A DNA stretch of 46,498 bases from the NCBI GenBank assembly GCA_018374635.1, contig JAHAEW010000016.1:1-46498 (forward strand). The letters are read 5' to 3'. Positions 39,767-46,498 of the stretch are shown piece after piece (position 1 is the first letter of the stretch; each line of letters begins with the position of its first letter). The DNA comes from Clostridiales bacterium (GTDB taxonomy: Bacteria; Bacillota; Clostridia; Oscillospirales; Oscillospiraceae). The position numbers were made by a program, and so were the translations under genes. The notes under the pieces are model-generated. The model was not told the origin of the DNA, made no database searches, and saw only the letters and a list, made by a program, of their open reading frames with translations.

Positions 39767-41542
39767 ATGGGCAAAGTTGTTAAGGTTTCCGGACCCCTGG
39801 TGGTGGCCACCGGGATGGAAAACGCCAACATGGCCGACGTGGTACGCGTGGGTGGACAGCGTCTGATCGGCGAGATCCTGAACATGAACGGGGACTCCGC
39901 CTCCATCCAGGTCTACGAGGAGACCTCCGGCCTGGGACCTGGCGCCGAGGTGATCACCACCGGCTCGCCCCTGGTGGTGGAGCTGGGGCCCGGTCTCATT
40001 GAGAATATCTACGACGGTATCCAGCGTCCGCTGGAGGAGATCATGCACAAGGCGGGGGCAAACATCACCCGCGGAATTGAGGTCCCGGCCCTGAGCCGGG
40101 AGAAGAAGTGGGCCTTTGCCCCCGTGGCCAAGGCGGGCGACAAGGTCCAGGGCGGCGATGTGATCGGAACGGTCCAGGAGACCAGCGTAGTGCTCCACAA
40201 GATCATGATCCCCCCCAAGATGAGCGGCACGCTGGAGAGGGTGGCCCCGGCCGGCGAATACACCGTGGAAGAGCCGGTGGCGGTCCTCAAGACCGATAAG
40301 GGGGAGAGCGTCTCCCTCACCATGGTGCAGAAGTGGCCCGTCCGCGTGGGACGCCCCTATAAGCACAAATATCCCCCCAGGGCGCCTCTGTGCTCCGGCC
40401 AGCGCATCATCGACACCATGTTCCCCATCGCCAAGGGCGGCACCGCCGCTGTGCCCGGTCCCTTCGGCTCGGGCAAGACCGTGGTGCAGCACCAGCTGGC
40501 CAAGTGGGCCGATGTGGACATCGTGGTCTATATCGGCTGCGGCGAGCGCGGCAATGAGATGACCGACGTTCTGCGGGAGTTCCCCGAGCTGAAGGACCCC
40601 CGCACCGGCGAGTCCCTGATGAAGCGCACGGTGCTCATCGCCAATACTTCCGATATGCCCGTGGCCGCCCGCGAGGCCTCCATCTACACCGGCATCACCA
40701 TTGCCGAGTACTTCCGGGATATGGGCTATGATGTGGCGGTCATCGCCGACTCCACCTCCCGCTGGGCCGAGGCCCTGCGTGAGATGTCGGGCCGCCTGGA
40801 AGAGATGCCCGGCGAAGAGGGCTACCCCGCCTACCTCTCCTCCCGCCTGGCCCAGTTCTATGAGCGGGCCGGCATGGTGGAGTGCATCGGCTCCGATGGG
40901 GAGCGCAGAGGCTCTCTGACCGCCGTAGGCGCGGTCTCTCCCCCCGGCGGCGACCTGTCCGAGCCGGTCTCCCAGGCTACCATGCGCATTGTTAAAGTGT
41001 TCTGGGCCCTGGACTCCTCTCTGGCATATAAGCGCCATTTCCCGGCCATCAACTGGCTCAACTCCTACTCCCTGTACCTGGACTCTCTCAAGCCTTGGTT
41101 TGACGAGAGACTGGGCAAGGAGTTCCTGGCGGACCGGGAGAAGGCCATGTCCATCCTCCAGGAGGAGGCCAGCCTCAACGAGATCGTGCAGCTGGTGGGC
41201 AAGGACTCCCTCTCGCCCAGTGACCAGCTGACGCTGGAGACGGCCAAGATGGTGCGGGAGGACTTCCTCCAGCAGAATGCCTTCGTGGACATTGACAGCT
41301 ATTCCAGCTATGACCGCCAGGAGAAGCTGCTCTCCCTGATCCTGAACTATGACCGTCTGTGCCGCGCTGCCATTGAGAAGGGCGCGCAGACCGCAGATCT
41401 CTTTGCCATCCCCACCCGGGAGCGGATCGGCCGCGCCAAGAGCGCCGAGGCCGACCGGTATGCGGAGGTCTACGCCGGTATCGCCCGCAGCATGGCCGGT
41501 GAGATCGACGCATGTGCCGAGAAAGGAGGACTGGACGTATGA
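39767..41542 (+). CDS. ntpA: V/A-type ATPase catalytic subunit A
   Basis: A 591-residue catalytic subunit. An N-terminal beta barrel and the V-type-specific insert (about 115-185, with IGTVQETSVVLHKIMIPPKM) are followed by Walker A GPFGSGKTVVQ at about 233, the catalytic Glu in CGERGNEMTDVL, Walker B VAVIADSTSRWAEALRE, and the C-terminal helical domain. The length is standard (about 590). GAAAGAAGG precedes the ATG. It ends by sharing ATGA with ntpB. Confidence 0.96.
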   Translation: MGKVVKVSGPLVVATGMENANMADVVRVGGQRLIGEILNMNGDSASIQVYEETSGLGPGAEVITTGSPLVVELGPGLIENIYDGIQRPLEEIMHKAGANITRGIEVPALSREKKWAFAPVAKAGDKVQGGDVIGTVQETSVVLHKIMIPPKMSGTLERVAPAGEYTVEEPVAVLKTDKGESVSLTMVQKWPVRVGRPYKHKYPPRAPLCSGQRIIDTMFPIAKGGTAAVPGPFGSGKTVVQHQLAKWADVDIVVYIGCGERGNEMTDVLREFPELKDPRTGESLMKRTVLIANTSDMPVAAREASIYTGITIAEYFRDMGYDVAVIADSTSRWAEALREMSGRLEEMPGEEGYPAYLSSRLAQFYERAGMVECIGSDGERRGSLTAVGAVSPPGGDLSEPVSQATMRIVKVFWALDSSLAYKRHFPAINWLNSYSLYLDSLKPWFDERLGKEFLADREKAMSILQEEASLNEIVQLVGKDSLSPSDQLTLETAKMVREDFLQQNAFVDIDSYSSYDRQEKLLSLILNYDRLCRAAIEKGAQTADLFAIPTRERIGRAKSAEADRYAEVYAGIARSMAGEIDACAEKGGLDV

Positions 41543-42921
41543 TCCGGGAATATAAGACGATCCAGGAGGTCAACGGTCCTCTGATGGTGGTCAAAAAAGT
41601 GCAGGGCGTCGCTTACGACGAGCTGGGCGAGATCGAGCTGCCCGACGGCACGGTCCGCCGCTGCCAGGTGCTGGAAGTCAATGGCGACAACGCGGTGGTC
41701 CAGCTCTTTGAGGCCAGCGCAGGCATCAATCTGAAGGACTCCAAGATCCGCTTCCTGGGCCATCCCCTGGAGCTGGGCGTGTCCGGCGACATGCTGGGAC
41801 GCGTGTTCAACGGCATGGGCCGGCCCATCGACGGCGGCCCTGAGATCCTGGCGGAGGAGCACCGGGACATCAACGGTCTGGCCATGAACCCGGCCGCCCG
41901 GGACTACCCCAACGAGTTTATCCAGACCGGCATTTCCACCATCGACGGCCTGAACACCCTGGTCCGCGGGCAGAAGCTGCCCATTTTCTCCGGTTCCGGC
42001 CTGCCACACGCGGCCCTGGCCGCCCAGATTGCCCGGCAGGCCAAGGTGCTGGGGGACGACGCGGGCAACTTCGCCGTCGTCTTTGCGGCCATCGGCATCA
42101 CCTTTGAGGAGTCCGACTTCTTTGTGCAGGAGTTCAAGCGCACCGGCGCCATCGACCGCACGGTCCTCTTCACCAACCTGGCCAATGACCCCGCTGTCGA
42201 GCGTATCGCCACCCCGCGCATGGCGCTGACGGCCGCCGAGTATCTGGCTTTTGAGAAGGGAATGCACGTACTGGTCATCCTGACCGATATCACCAACTAT
42301 GCTGAGGCGCTGCGCGAGGTCTCGGCCGCCAAGAAGGAGGTCCCGGGCCGCCGCGGCTATCCGGGCTACCTCTACACCAACCTGGCGACCATCTACGAGC
42401 GCGCCGGCCGCCAGCTGGGCAAGCCCGGCTCCATCACCCTGATCCCCATCCTCACCATGCCGGAGGATGACAAGACCCACCCCATCCCCGACCTGACCGG
42501 CTATATCACCGAGGGACAGATCATCCTGAGCCGCGAGCTCTTCCGCAAGGGCGTCAACCCGCCCGTGGATGTGCTGCCCTCCCTGTCCCGTCTGAAGGAC
42601 AAGGGCATCGGCGTGGGCAAGACCCGGGAGGATCACTCCGGCACCATGAACCAGCTCTTTGCCGCCTATTCCACCGGTAAGGAGAACAAGGAGCTGATGT
42701 CCATTCTGGGCGAGGCGGCTCTGAGTCCCACCGATCTGTTGTACGCCAAGTTTGCGGATGAGTTTGAAAAGCGCTATGTCTCCCAGGGCAACGAGACCAA
42801 CCGGACCATCCAGGAGACGCTGGATCTGGGCTGGGAGCTGCTCTCCATTCTGCCCCCCGCTGAGCTCAAGCGCATCAAACCGGAGCTGATCGAAAAGTAC
42901 CTCCCGAAAAAGGAGGGATAA
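41539..42921 (+). CDS. ntpB: V/A-type ATPase regulatory subunit B
   Basis: The 460-residue non-catalytic partner of A: REYKTIQEVNGPLMVVKKVQ at the start, then SGDMLGRVFNGMGRPIDGGP, SGSGLPHAALAAQIARQA in place of a Walker A (no GKT), and ILTDITNYAEALREVSAA with the B-subunit Arg/Ser context. GAAAGGAGGA precedes the ATG, which overlaps the ntpA stop by four bases. Confidence 0.96.
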   Translation: MIREYKTIQEVNGPLMVVKKVQGVAYDELGEIELPDGTVRRCQVLEVNGDNAVVQLFEASAGINLKDSKIRFLGHPLELGVSGDMLGRVFNGMGRPIDGGPEILAEEHRDINGLAMNPAARDYPNEFIQTGISTIDGLNTLVRGQKLPIFSGSGLPHAALAAQIARQAKVLGDDAGNFAVVFAAIGITFEESDFFVQEFKRTGAIDRTVLFTNLANDPAVERIATPRMALTAAEYLAFEKGMHVLVILTDITNYAEALREVSAAKKEVPGRRGYPGYLYTNLATIYERAGRQLGKPGSITLIPILTMPEDDKTHPIPDLTGYITEGQIILSRELFRKGVNPPVDVLPSLSRLKDKGIGVGKTREDHSGTMNQLFAAYSTGKENKELMSILGEAALSPTDLLYAKFADEFEKRYVSQGNETNRTIQETLDLGWELLSILPPAELKRIKPELIEKYLPKKEG

Positions 42922-42924
42922 CGC

Positions 42925-43638
42925 ATGCCGGCCATCAACGTGAACCCCACCCGCATGGAACTGACCCGGCTGAAGGGCCGGCTCAAAACGGCGGTCCGGG
43001 GCCATAAACTGCTCAAAGACAAGCGCGATGAGCTGATGAAGCAGTTTCTGGATGTGGTGCGGGAAAACCGGGCCCTGCGCAAAAAGGTGGAAGACACCCT
43101 CATGCAGGCCTACGGCTCCTTTACGGTGGCCTCGGCCCTCATGTCCGGCGAGATGCTGGAACAGTCCCTGCTCTATCCCAAACAGAGTGTGGAGCTGGAT
43201 ATGAGCTTCCAGAACATCATGTCGGTCAATGTACCCGTCTACCACTTCAAGACCAAGAGCGAGGACCCCGGGGAGGTCTATCCCTACGGCTTTGCCACCA
43301 CTTCCGGCGAACTGGATGACGCGGTAGACAGCATGGCATCCGTCTTTCAGGATATGCTCAAGCTGGCTGAGATCGAAAAAACCAGCCAGCTCCTGGCGGA
43401 GGAGATCGAAAAGACCCGCCGCCGTGTCAACGCGCTGGAGTATGTGAAGATCCCCCAGATGCAGGAGGCTATCAAGTATATCTCCATGAAACTGGATGAA
43501 AATGAACGCGCCACCACGATCCGCCTGATGAAGGTGAAGGATATACTCCTCAAGGAAGCCATCGAGGAGCGCCAGGAGGAGACCCGCCGCGCCGTTGAGG
43601 CGTCCGGGGGATCTCTCGGCCGGGCGGAGGAAATCTGA
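42925..43638 (+). CDS. ntpD: V/A-type ATPase central-shaft subunit D
   Basis: A 237-residue rotor subunit with long N- and C-terminal helices: NPTRMELTRLKGRLKTAVRG and KLLKDKRDELMKQFLDVVRE at the start, then EIEKTRRRVNALEYVKIPQM near 165-185. The last 40 residues are a charged helix rather than part of the core. AAAAAGGAGG precedes the ATG, three bases after ntpB. It ends the operon; a strong terminator follows. Confidence 0.94.
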   Translation: MPAINVNPTRMELTRLKGRLKTAVRGHKLLKDKRDELMKQFLDVVRENRALRKKVEDTLMQAYGSFTVASALMSGEMLEQSLLYPKQSVELDMSFQNIMSVNVPVYHFKTKSEDPGEVYPYGFATTSGELDDAVDSMASVFQDMLKLAEIEKTSQLLAEEIEKTRRRVNALEYVKIPQMQEAIKYISMKLDENERATTIRLMKVKDILLKEAIEERQEETRRAVEASGGSLGRAEEI

Positions 43639-43654
43639 TCCCAGGCACAAACAA

Positions 43655-43692
43655 CACCGGCATTTCAAACCGAAATGCCGGTGTGTTTTTTT
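43655..43692 (+). terminator. Terminator of the V-ATPase operon
   Basis: A 12-bp stem CACCGGCATTTC (43655-43666) / GAAATGCCGGTG (43672-43683) followed by a run of T. Confidence 0.95.
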
Positions 43693-43700
43693 GTCCCATT

Positions 43701-43729
43701 TTGACAGGACGCGCAAAAGAGTGTATAAT
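43701..43729 (+). promoter_or_regulatory. Consensus sigma-A promoter of the sulfatase gene
   Basis: Perfect TTGACA and TATAAT with a 17-base spacer. Confidence 0.95.
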
Positions 43730-43771
43730 GACCACTCCTGCTGTGTGAAAAGAAAAATGGGAGAATTTTGA

Positions 43772-45601
43772 ATGAAAGTAGTTCAGATATCAAATCATAA
43801 GAAACAATTGAGAACTTATTTTGAAAAGGCTGCTCTGCTGCTCCTGCCGCCCCTGAGCGCCTTCTGGCTCATGCAGTTTATCCTGGGCGCCATGCCGTGG
43901 GAGATGGGGGCGGGGATCACTCTGGCCAATGCGGCGTGCCTGGCCGGGCTCTATTGGCTCTCCTGCGCCATCTCCGGCTATCCGGCGGTCTGCTGCATCG
44001 TGCTGCATGGCGCGGCAGGGCTGTGGGGCGCGGCCAACTACTTTGTCTCCGTGTTCCGGGGCACTCCCATCCTTCCCTGGGACTTCACCGCACTGGGGAC
44101 TGCGGCGGCGGTGGCGGGAAGCTACCGGTATGCGCCAACCTGGCAGATGGCCGCAGCCATGGCGATGGTGGCAGTCCTGATCTGGGGGCTGCGCCATCAG
44201 ATCAAAGGAGGGGCCTTCCGACCCAGCCGCCGCAGCCTGCCTGTCCGGCTGGGCGGTCTGCTGCTGGGCGGGCTGTGCCTGTTCCCCGTGCTTCAGCCTC
44301 AATGTCTGGCCGCTTTCGGAGTAGAGGCCGATGTATGGGACCAGACCGGGGCTTACCGCAGCGGCGGAGCGGTGGCTGTGTTTCTGCGCAATACGGAATT
44401 TATGCGGGTGACGCCCCCGGAGGATGCCACGGCAGAGCGGGCCTCTGAGATTGTAGAGGGAGCGGACAAAGCGCCCCCTGCGGCGGTGGATGTGGAACGC
44501 CCCAATATCATTGCAGTCATGAATGAGTCCTGGGCGGATTTTGCATCCTTCGGACATCTCTCCCTCAGTGAGAGCGTGACCGACTATATGGACTCTCTGG
44601 ATAATGCGATCCGGGGAAAGGCGTATGCCTCGGTATTCGGCGCCGGTACCAGCGCCAGTGAATTCGAGTTTTTGACCGGCAACTCCATGGCCTTCCTGCC
44701 CTCGGGAAGCATCCCTTACCAGCAGTATGTGCTGAGGTCCGCCGATTCCATGGCTTCGCTCCTGCGGGAGAATGGCTATGAGACCCGGGCATTTCATCCG
44801 GGGGAGCGCACCTCCTGGCAGAGAAACATCGCCTACCCCCGCCTGGGATTTGACATTTTTAAATGCGGCGAGGATATGGATGTGCCCCGGACAGAGGAGC
44901 ATGGGTATGTGAGCGATTCCTCGGACTTTGCCCAGCTGATCTGGGAGATGGAGCACAAGGAGGAGGGGAAACCCCTGTTCCTCTTCAATGTGACCATTCA
45001 GAACCACGGAAGCTACACGGTGGAGGACTACCCGGCGGAAGTGACGCTAACCGACGAGCCGGGGGTCTACCCCATGGCGGAGCAATATCTTACCCTGGCC
45101 AATAAGACGGACGAGGCATTTGCGGAGCTTATCTCCTATCTGGAGCAGATAGAGGAACCCACGCTGGTTGTTATGTTTGGGGACCACCAGCCGTCTGTGG
45201 AGCAGGCCTTCCTGGATAAGGCCTATGGTGTGGCGCAGGGGGAGATGACTATGGAACAGTACATGGGGAAATTCCAGGTGCCCTTTGTGATCTGGGCCAA
45301 TTATCCTCTTCCCCAGGACGGACCGGAGGTTACCAGCCTGAACTTTTTGGGGCAGCATGTCCTGCGGTATGCCGGCATCGAGAGCAGTCTGTATGGAAAT
45401 TTTCTGTGGCAGATGCAGCAGAGCGTGCCCGCACTGTCCTTCCCGGGATATTGGGATGCCCGGGGAGAGGCATACAGTCATCTGGAGAACAACGGGTACA
45501 CCGCTTTGATCCAGGACTATGCACGCGTTCAGTATAACAATCTCTTCGGTGGAGAAGAGCGGCGGGACGCGCTCTTTGGAAGCCGGCAGAGGGATAGATA
45601 G
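43772..45601 (+). CDS. LTA-synthase-family phosphoglycerol transferase/sulfatase
   Basis: A 609-residue membrane enzyme of the LtaS/alkaline-phosphatase superfamily. The first 175 residues hold five hydrophobic segments. The extracellular sulfatase domain starts at about 243 (ERPNIIAVMNESWADF, metal-binding Glu252) and has the nucleophile Thr293 in FGAGTSASEFEFLTGNSM, WQRNIAYPRLGFDIF, and the metal site VVMFGDHQPSVEQ (about 445-457). Such enzymes transfer glycerol-phosphate to lipoteichoic acid or other glycans. GGGAG about eight bases before the ATG and a perfect promoter support expression. Substrate not determined; it is monocistronic. Confidence 0.9.
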   Translation: MKVVQISNHKKQLRTYFEKAALLLLPPLSAFWLMQFILGAMPWEMGAGITLANAACLAGLYWLSCAISGYPAVCCIVLHGAAGLWGAANYFVSVFRGTPILPWDFTALGTAAAVAGSYRYAPTWQMAAAMAMVAVLIWGLRHQIKGGAFRPSRRSLPVRLGGLLLGGLCLFPVLQPQCLAAFGVEADVWDQTGAYRSGGAVAVFLRNTEFMRVTPPEDATAERASEIVEGADKAPPAAVDVERPNIIAVMNESWADFASFGHLSLSESVTDYMDSLDNAIRGKAYASVFGAGTSASEFEFLTGNSMAFLPSGSIPYQQYVLRSADSMASLLRENGYETRAFHPGERTSWQRNIAYPRLGFDIFKCGEDMDVPRTEEHGYVSDSSDFAQLIWEMEHKEEGKPLFLFNVTIQNHGSYTVEDYPAEVTLTDEPGVYPMAEQYLTLANKTDEAFAELISYLEQIEEPTLVVMFGDHQPSVEQAFLDKAYGVAQGEMTMEQYMGKFQVPFVIWANYPLPQDGPEVTSLNFLGQHVLRYAGIESSLYGNFLWQMQQSVPALSFPGYWDARGEAYSHLENNGYTALIQDYARVQYNNLFGGEERRDALFGSRQRDR

Positions 45602-45611
45602 ATAAAAGGAA

Positions 45612-45646
45612 GGAGGGGCGCATTCCGGTTTGGAATGCGCCCCTCC
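45612..45646 (+). terminator. Hairpin after the LTA-synthase-like gene
   Basis: A perfect 15-bp stem GGAGGGGCGCATTCC (45612-45626) / GGAATGCGCCCCTCC (45632-45646) with a five-base loop. The following T-run is weak. Confidence 0.8.
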
Positions 45647-45647
45647 C

Positions 45648-45869
45648 TATCCGCCGGAGAGAGCGTACCTGCTGCCGTTTGGCGCGCTGGAGAGGGGCGG
45701 AGGGCATCCGCCCGCAATGTAGGAACTTGACACAAGGCTGAGAGCCGGACAGCCTGTAAGGAACCCTTTCTTCTGAGTACAGGATATATATGGTAGGGGC
45801 TTTTATGGCTTTGTAAGAAAGCGTTATATTTTGTTTGCCCAAAGACCTGTCCAAAGAATGAAGATCGGC
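45648..45869. other. Non-coding stretch upstream of spoVAC
   Basis: No gene is visible. TTGACA at 45728-45733 has no matching -10 box at the right distance. The stretch becomes AT-rich toward the right. Confidence 0.4.
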
Positions 45870-45899
45870 TGTATAAAAAATGAAAGTCGGCTCACACTA
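45870..45899 (+). promoter_or_regulatory. Forespore sigma-G-type promoter of spoVAC
   Basis: TGTATA, 17-base spacer, CACACTA, close to the sigma-G pattern (GNATR, about 18 bases, CATNNTA). It ends 27 bases before the spoVAC start, which suits forespore expression. Confidence 0.6.
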
Positions 45900-45926
45900 A
45901 AATCAAGAAAAAAGGAGGATACGAAA

Positions 45927-46370
45927 ATGGATATGACCAATAGGGAATATGGAGCCTATGTCAAAGCGAAAGCGGGGCGGTCGCCGCTCTGGAAAGACCT
46001 GATATTGGCCTTTCTGGTGGGCGGGTTGATTTGTGCCGGAGGGCAGGGGCTGCGGCAGTTTTATATGAGCCGGGGAATGGATGCGGACGGCGCCGGAGGC
46101 GCGGTATCCATTACCTTGATCTTTTTGGCGGCGCTTCTGACCGGGCTGGGGACTTTTGATAAGCTGGCAAAATGGGCTGGAGCCGGGACGCTGGTTCCCA
46201 TCACAGGATTTGCAAATGCCATGGTCTCCCCGGCCTTGGAATTCAAAAGCGAAGGACTGGTGACCGGTGTAGCCGCCAAAATGTTTACGATTGCAGGGCC
46301 GGTGCTGGTGTTCGGCATCAGTGCCAGCGTGGCGTATGGTCTGATATTGGTCCTCTTTGGATTGAAGTAA
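45927..46370 (+). CDS. spoVAC: Stage V sporulation protein AC
   Basis: A 147-residue membrane protein of the SpoVA complex, which moves dipicolinate across the inner forespore membrane; SpoVAC is reported to act as a mechanosensitive channel in germination. Four hydrophobic segments are seen. The family motifs are AFLVGGLICAGGQGLRQFY, ALLTGLGTFDKLAKWAGAGT, and VPITGFANAMVSPALEFKSE followed by GLVTGVAAKMF. AAGGAGG precedes the ATG at 45927; the longer frame lies in the promoter region. A terminator follows at once, so it appears separate from spoVAD/spoVAE, at least on this transcript. Confidence 0.93.
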   Translation: MDMTNREYGAYVKAKAGRSPLWKDLILAFLVGGLICAGGQGLRQFYMSRGMDADGAGGAVSITLIFLAALLTGLGTFDKLAKWAGAGTLVPITGFANAMVSPALEFKSEGLVTGVAAKMFTIAGPVLVFGISASVAYGLILVLFGLK

Positions 46371-46373
46371 AAA

Positions 46374-46402
46374 AATCCGCCCTTTTGATAAAGGGCGGAT
46401 TT
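46374..46402 (+). terminator. Terminator after spoVAC
   Basis: AAATCCGCCCTTT / AAAGGGCGGATTT, a 13-bp perfect stem with a short loop. The last 95 bases of the window hold no recognisable gene. Confidence 0.85.
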
Positions 46403-46498
46403 CAGCCTGTCGAGAAACCCGGCTATGCATCAAGCATGAGCCTGGTTTCTGGCATATAGGGGCCAAAAGAGGAACATAAAGAGAGAAGCAGAGTTCTC

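Noticed and set aside
41470..43716. A 748-codon minus-strand frame across ntpB and ntpD
   Set aside because: It has no family motifs, is rich in Gly/His/Leu and lies opposite strongly conserved ATPase genes.
45735..45790. TPP riboswitch suggested by GGCTGAGA
   Set aside because: Only one short motif fits; the second conserved part (ACCTGAT-type) and the closing stems are missing.

Overview
The window comes from a GC-rich, spore-forming Firmicute. Purine-rich Shine-Dalgarno sites, sigma-A promoters of the TTGACA/TATAAT type, genes of endospore formation (bofA, spoVFB, spoVAC), a Na+-type V-ATPase operon in the Enterococcus ntp order and an acetylase-route lysine pathway all point to Clostridia. 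The base composition suggests an Oscillospiraceae relative such as Flavonifractor, Pseudoflavonifractor or Intestinimonas; that genus-level guess is inference. No phage, insertion sequence or CRISPR array was seen.

Layout. 1-6.2 kb: a lysine/diaminopimelate block. dapA-dapB-dapH lie on the minus strand behind a lysine riboswitch, with a divergent M20 deacetylase (probable DapL). They are followed by a YitT membrane protein, a remnant of spoVFA and an intact spoVFB. 6.3-14.1 kb: a DUF2156 protein, then oppBCDF and a separately promoted oppA. 14.2-16.7 kb: an amino-acid ABC transporter whose binding protein appears circularly permuted, behind candidate ArgR boxes. 16.7-20.3 kb: FakA/YloU, a small membrane protein, GreA and an XRE regulator. 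20.3-21 kb: two identical tRNA-Gly(GCC) genes. 21-28 kb: a minus-strand operon parE-parC-yitT-LUD protein-lipoprotein. 28-29 kb: a YaaL-like protein and BofA. 29-32 kb: a P2-type ATPase behind a manganese (yybP-ykoY) riboswitch. 32-34.5 kb: an SLH-only protein, a MarR regulator and a membrane-anchored DUF4015 protein. 34.9-43.6 kb: a nine-gene V-ATPase operon. 43.7-46.5 kb: an LTA-synthase-like sulfatase and spoVAC behind a forespore-type promoter.

How the parts fit. The DapA product feeds both lysine/peptidoglycan synthesis and dipicolinate, so the lysine riboswitch, DapABH, the probable DapL, SpoVFB and SpoVAC touch one metabolic theme. The loss of most of spoVFA beside spoVFB is therefore notable. 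The V-ATPase K subunit keeps the residues that coordinate Na+ in E. hirae NtpK, so sodium transport is the likely function.

The most unusual item is the binding protein at 14335-15183. Its second half carries the normal N-terminal part of an SBP_bac_3 domain and its first half carries the normal C-terminal part, behind an intact lipoprotein signal. It sits in a normal operon with a permease and an ATPase, and the gene shows no sign of decay.
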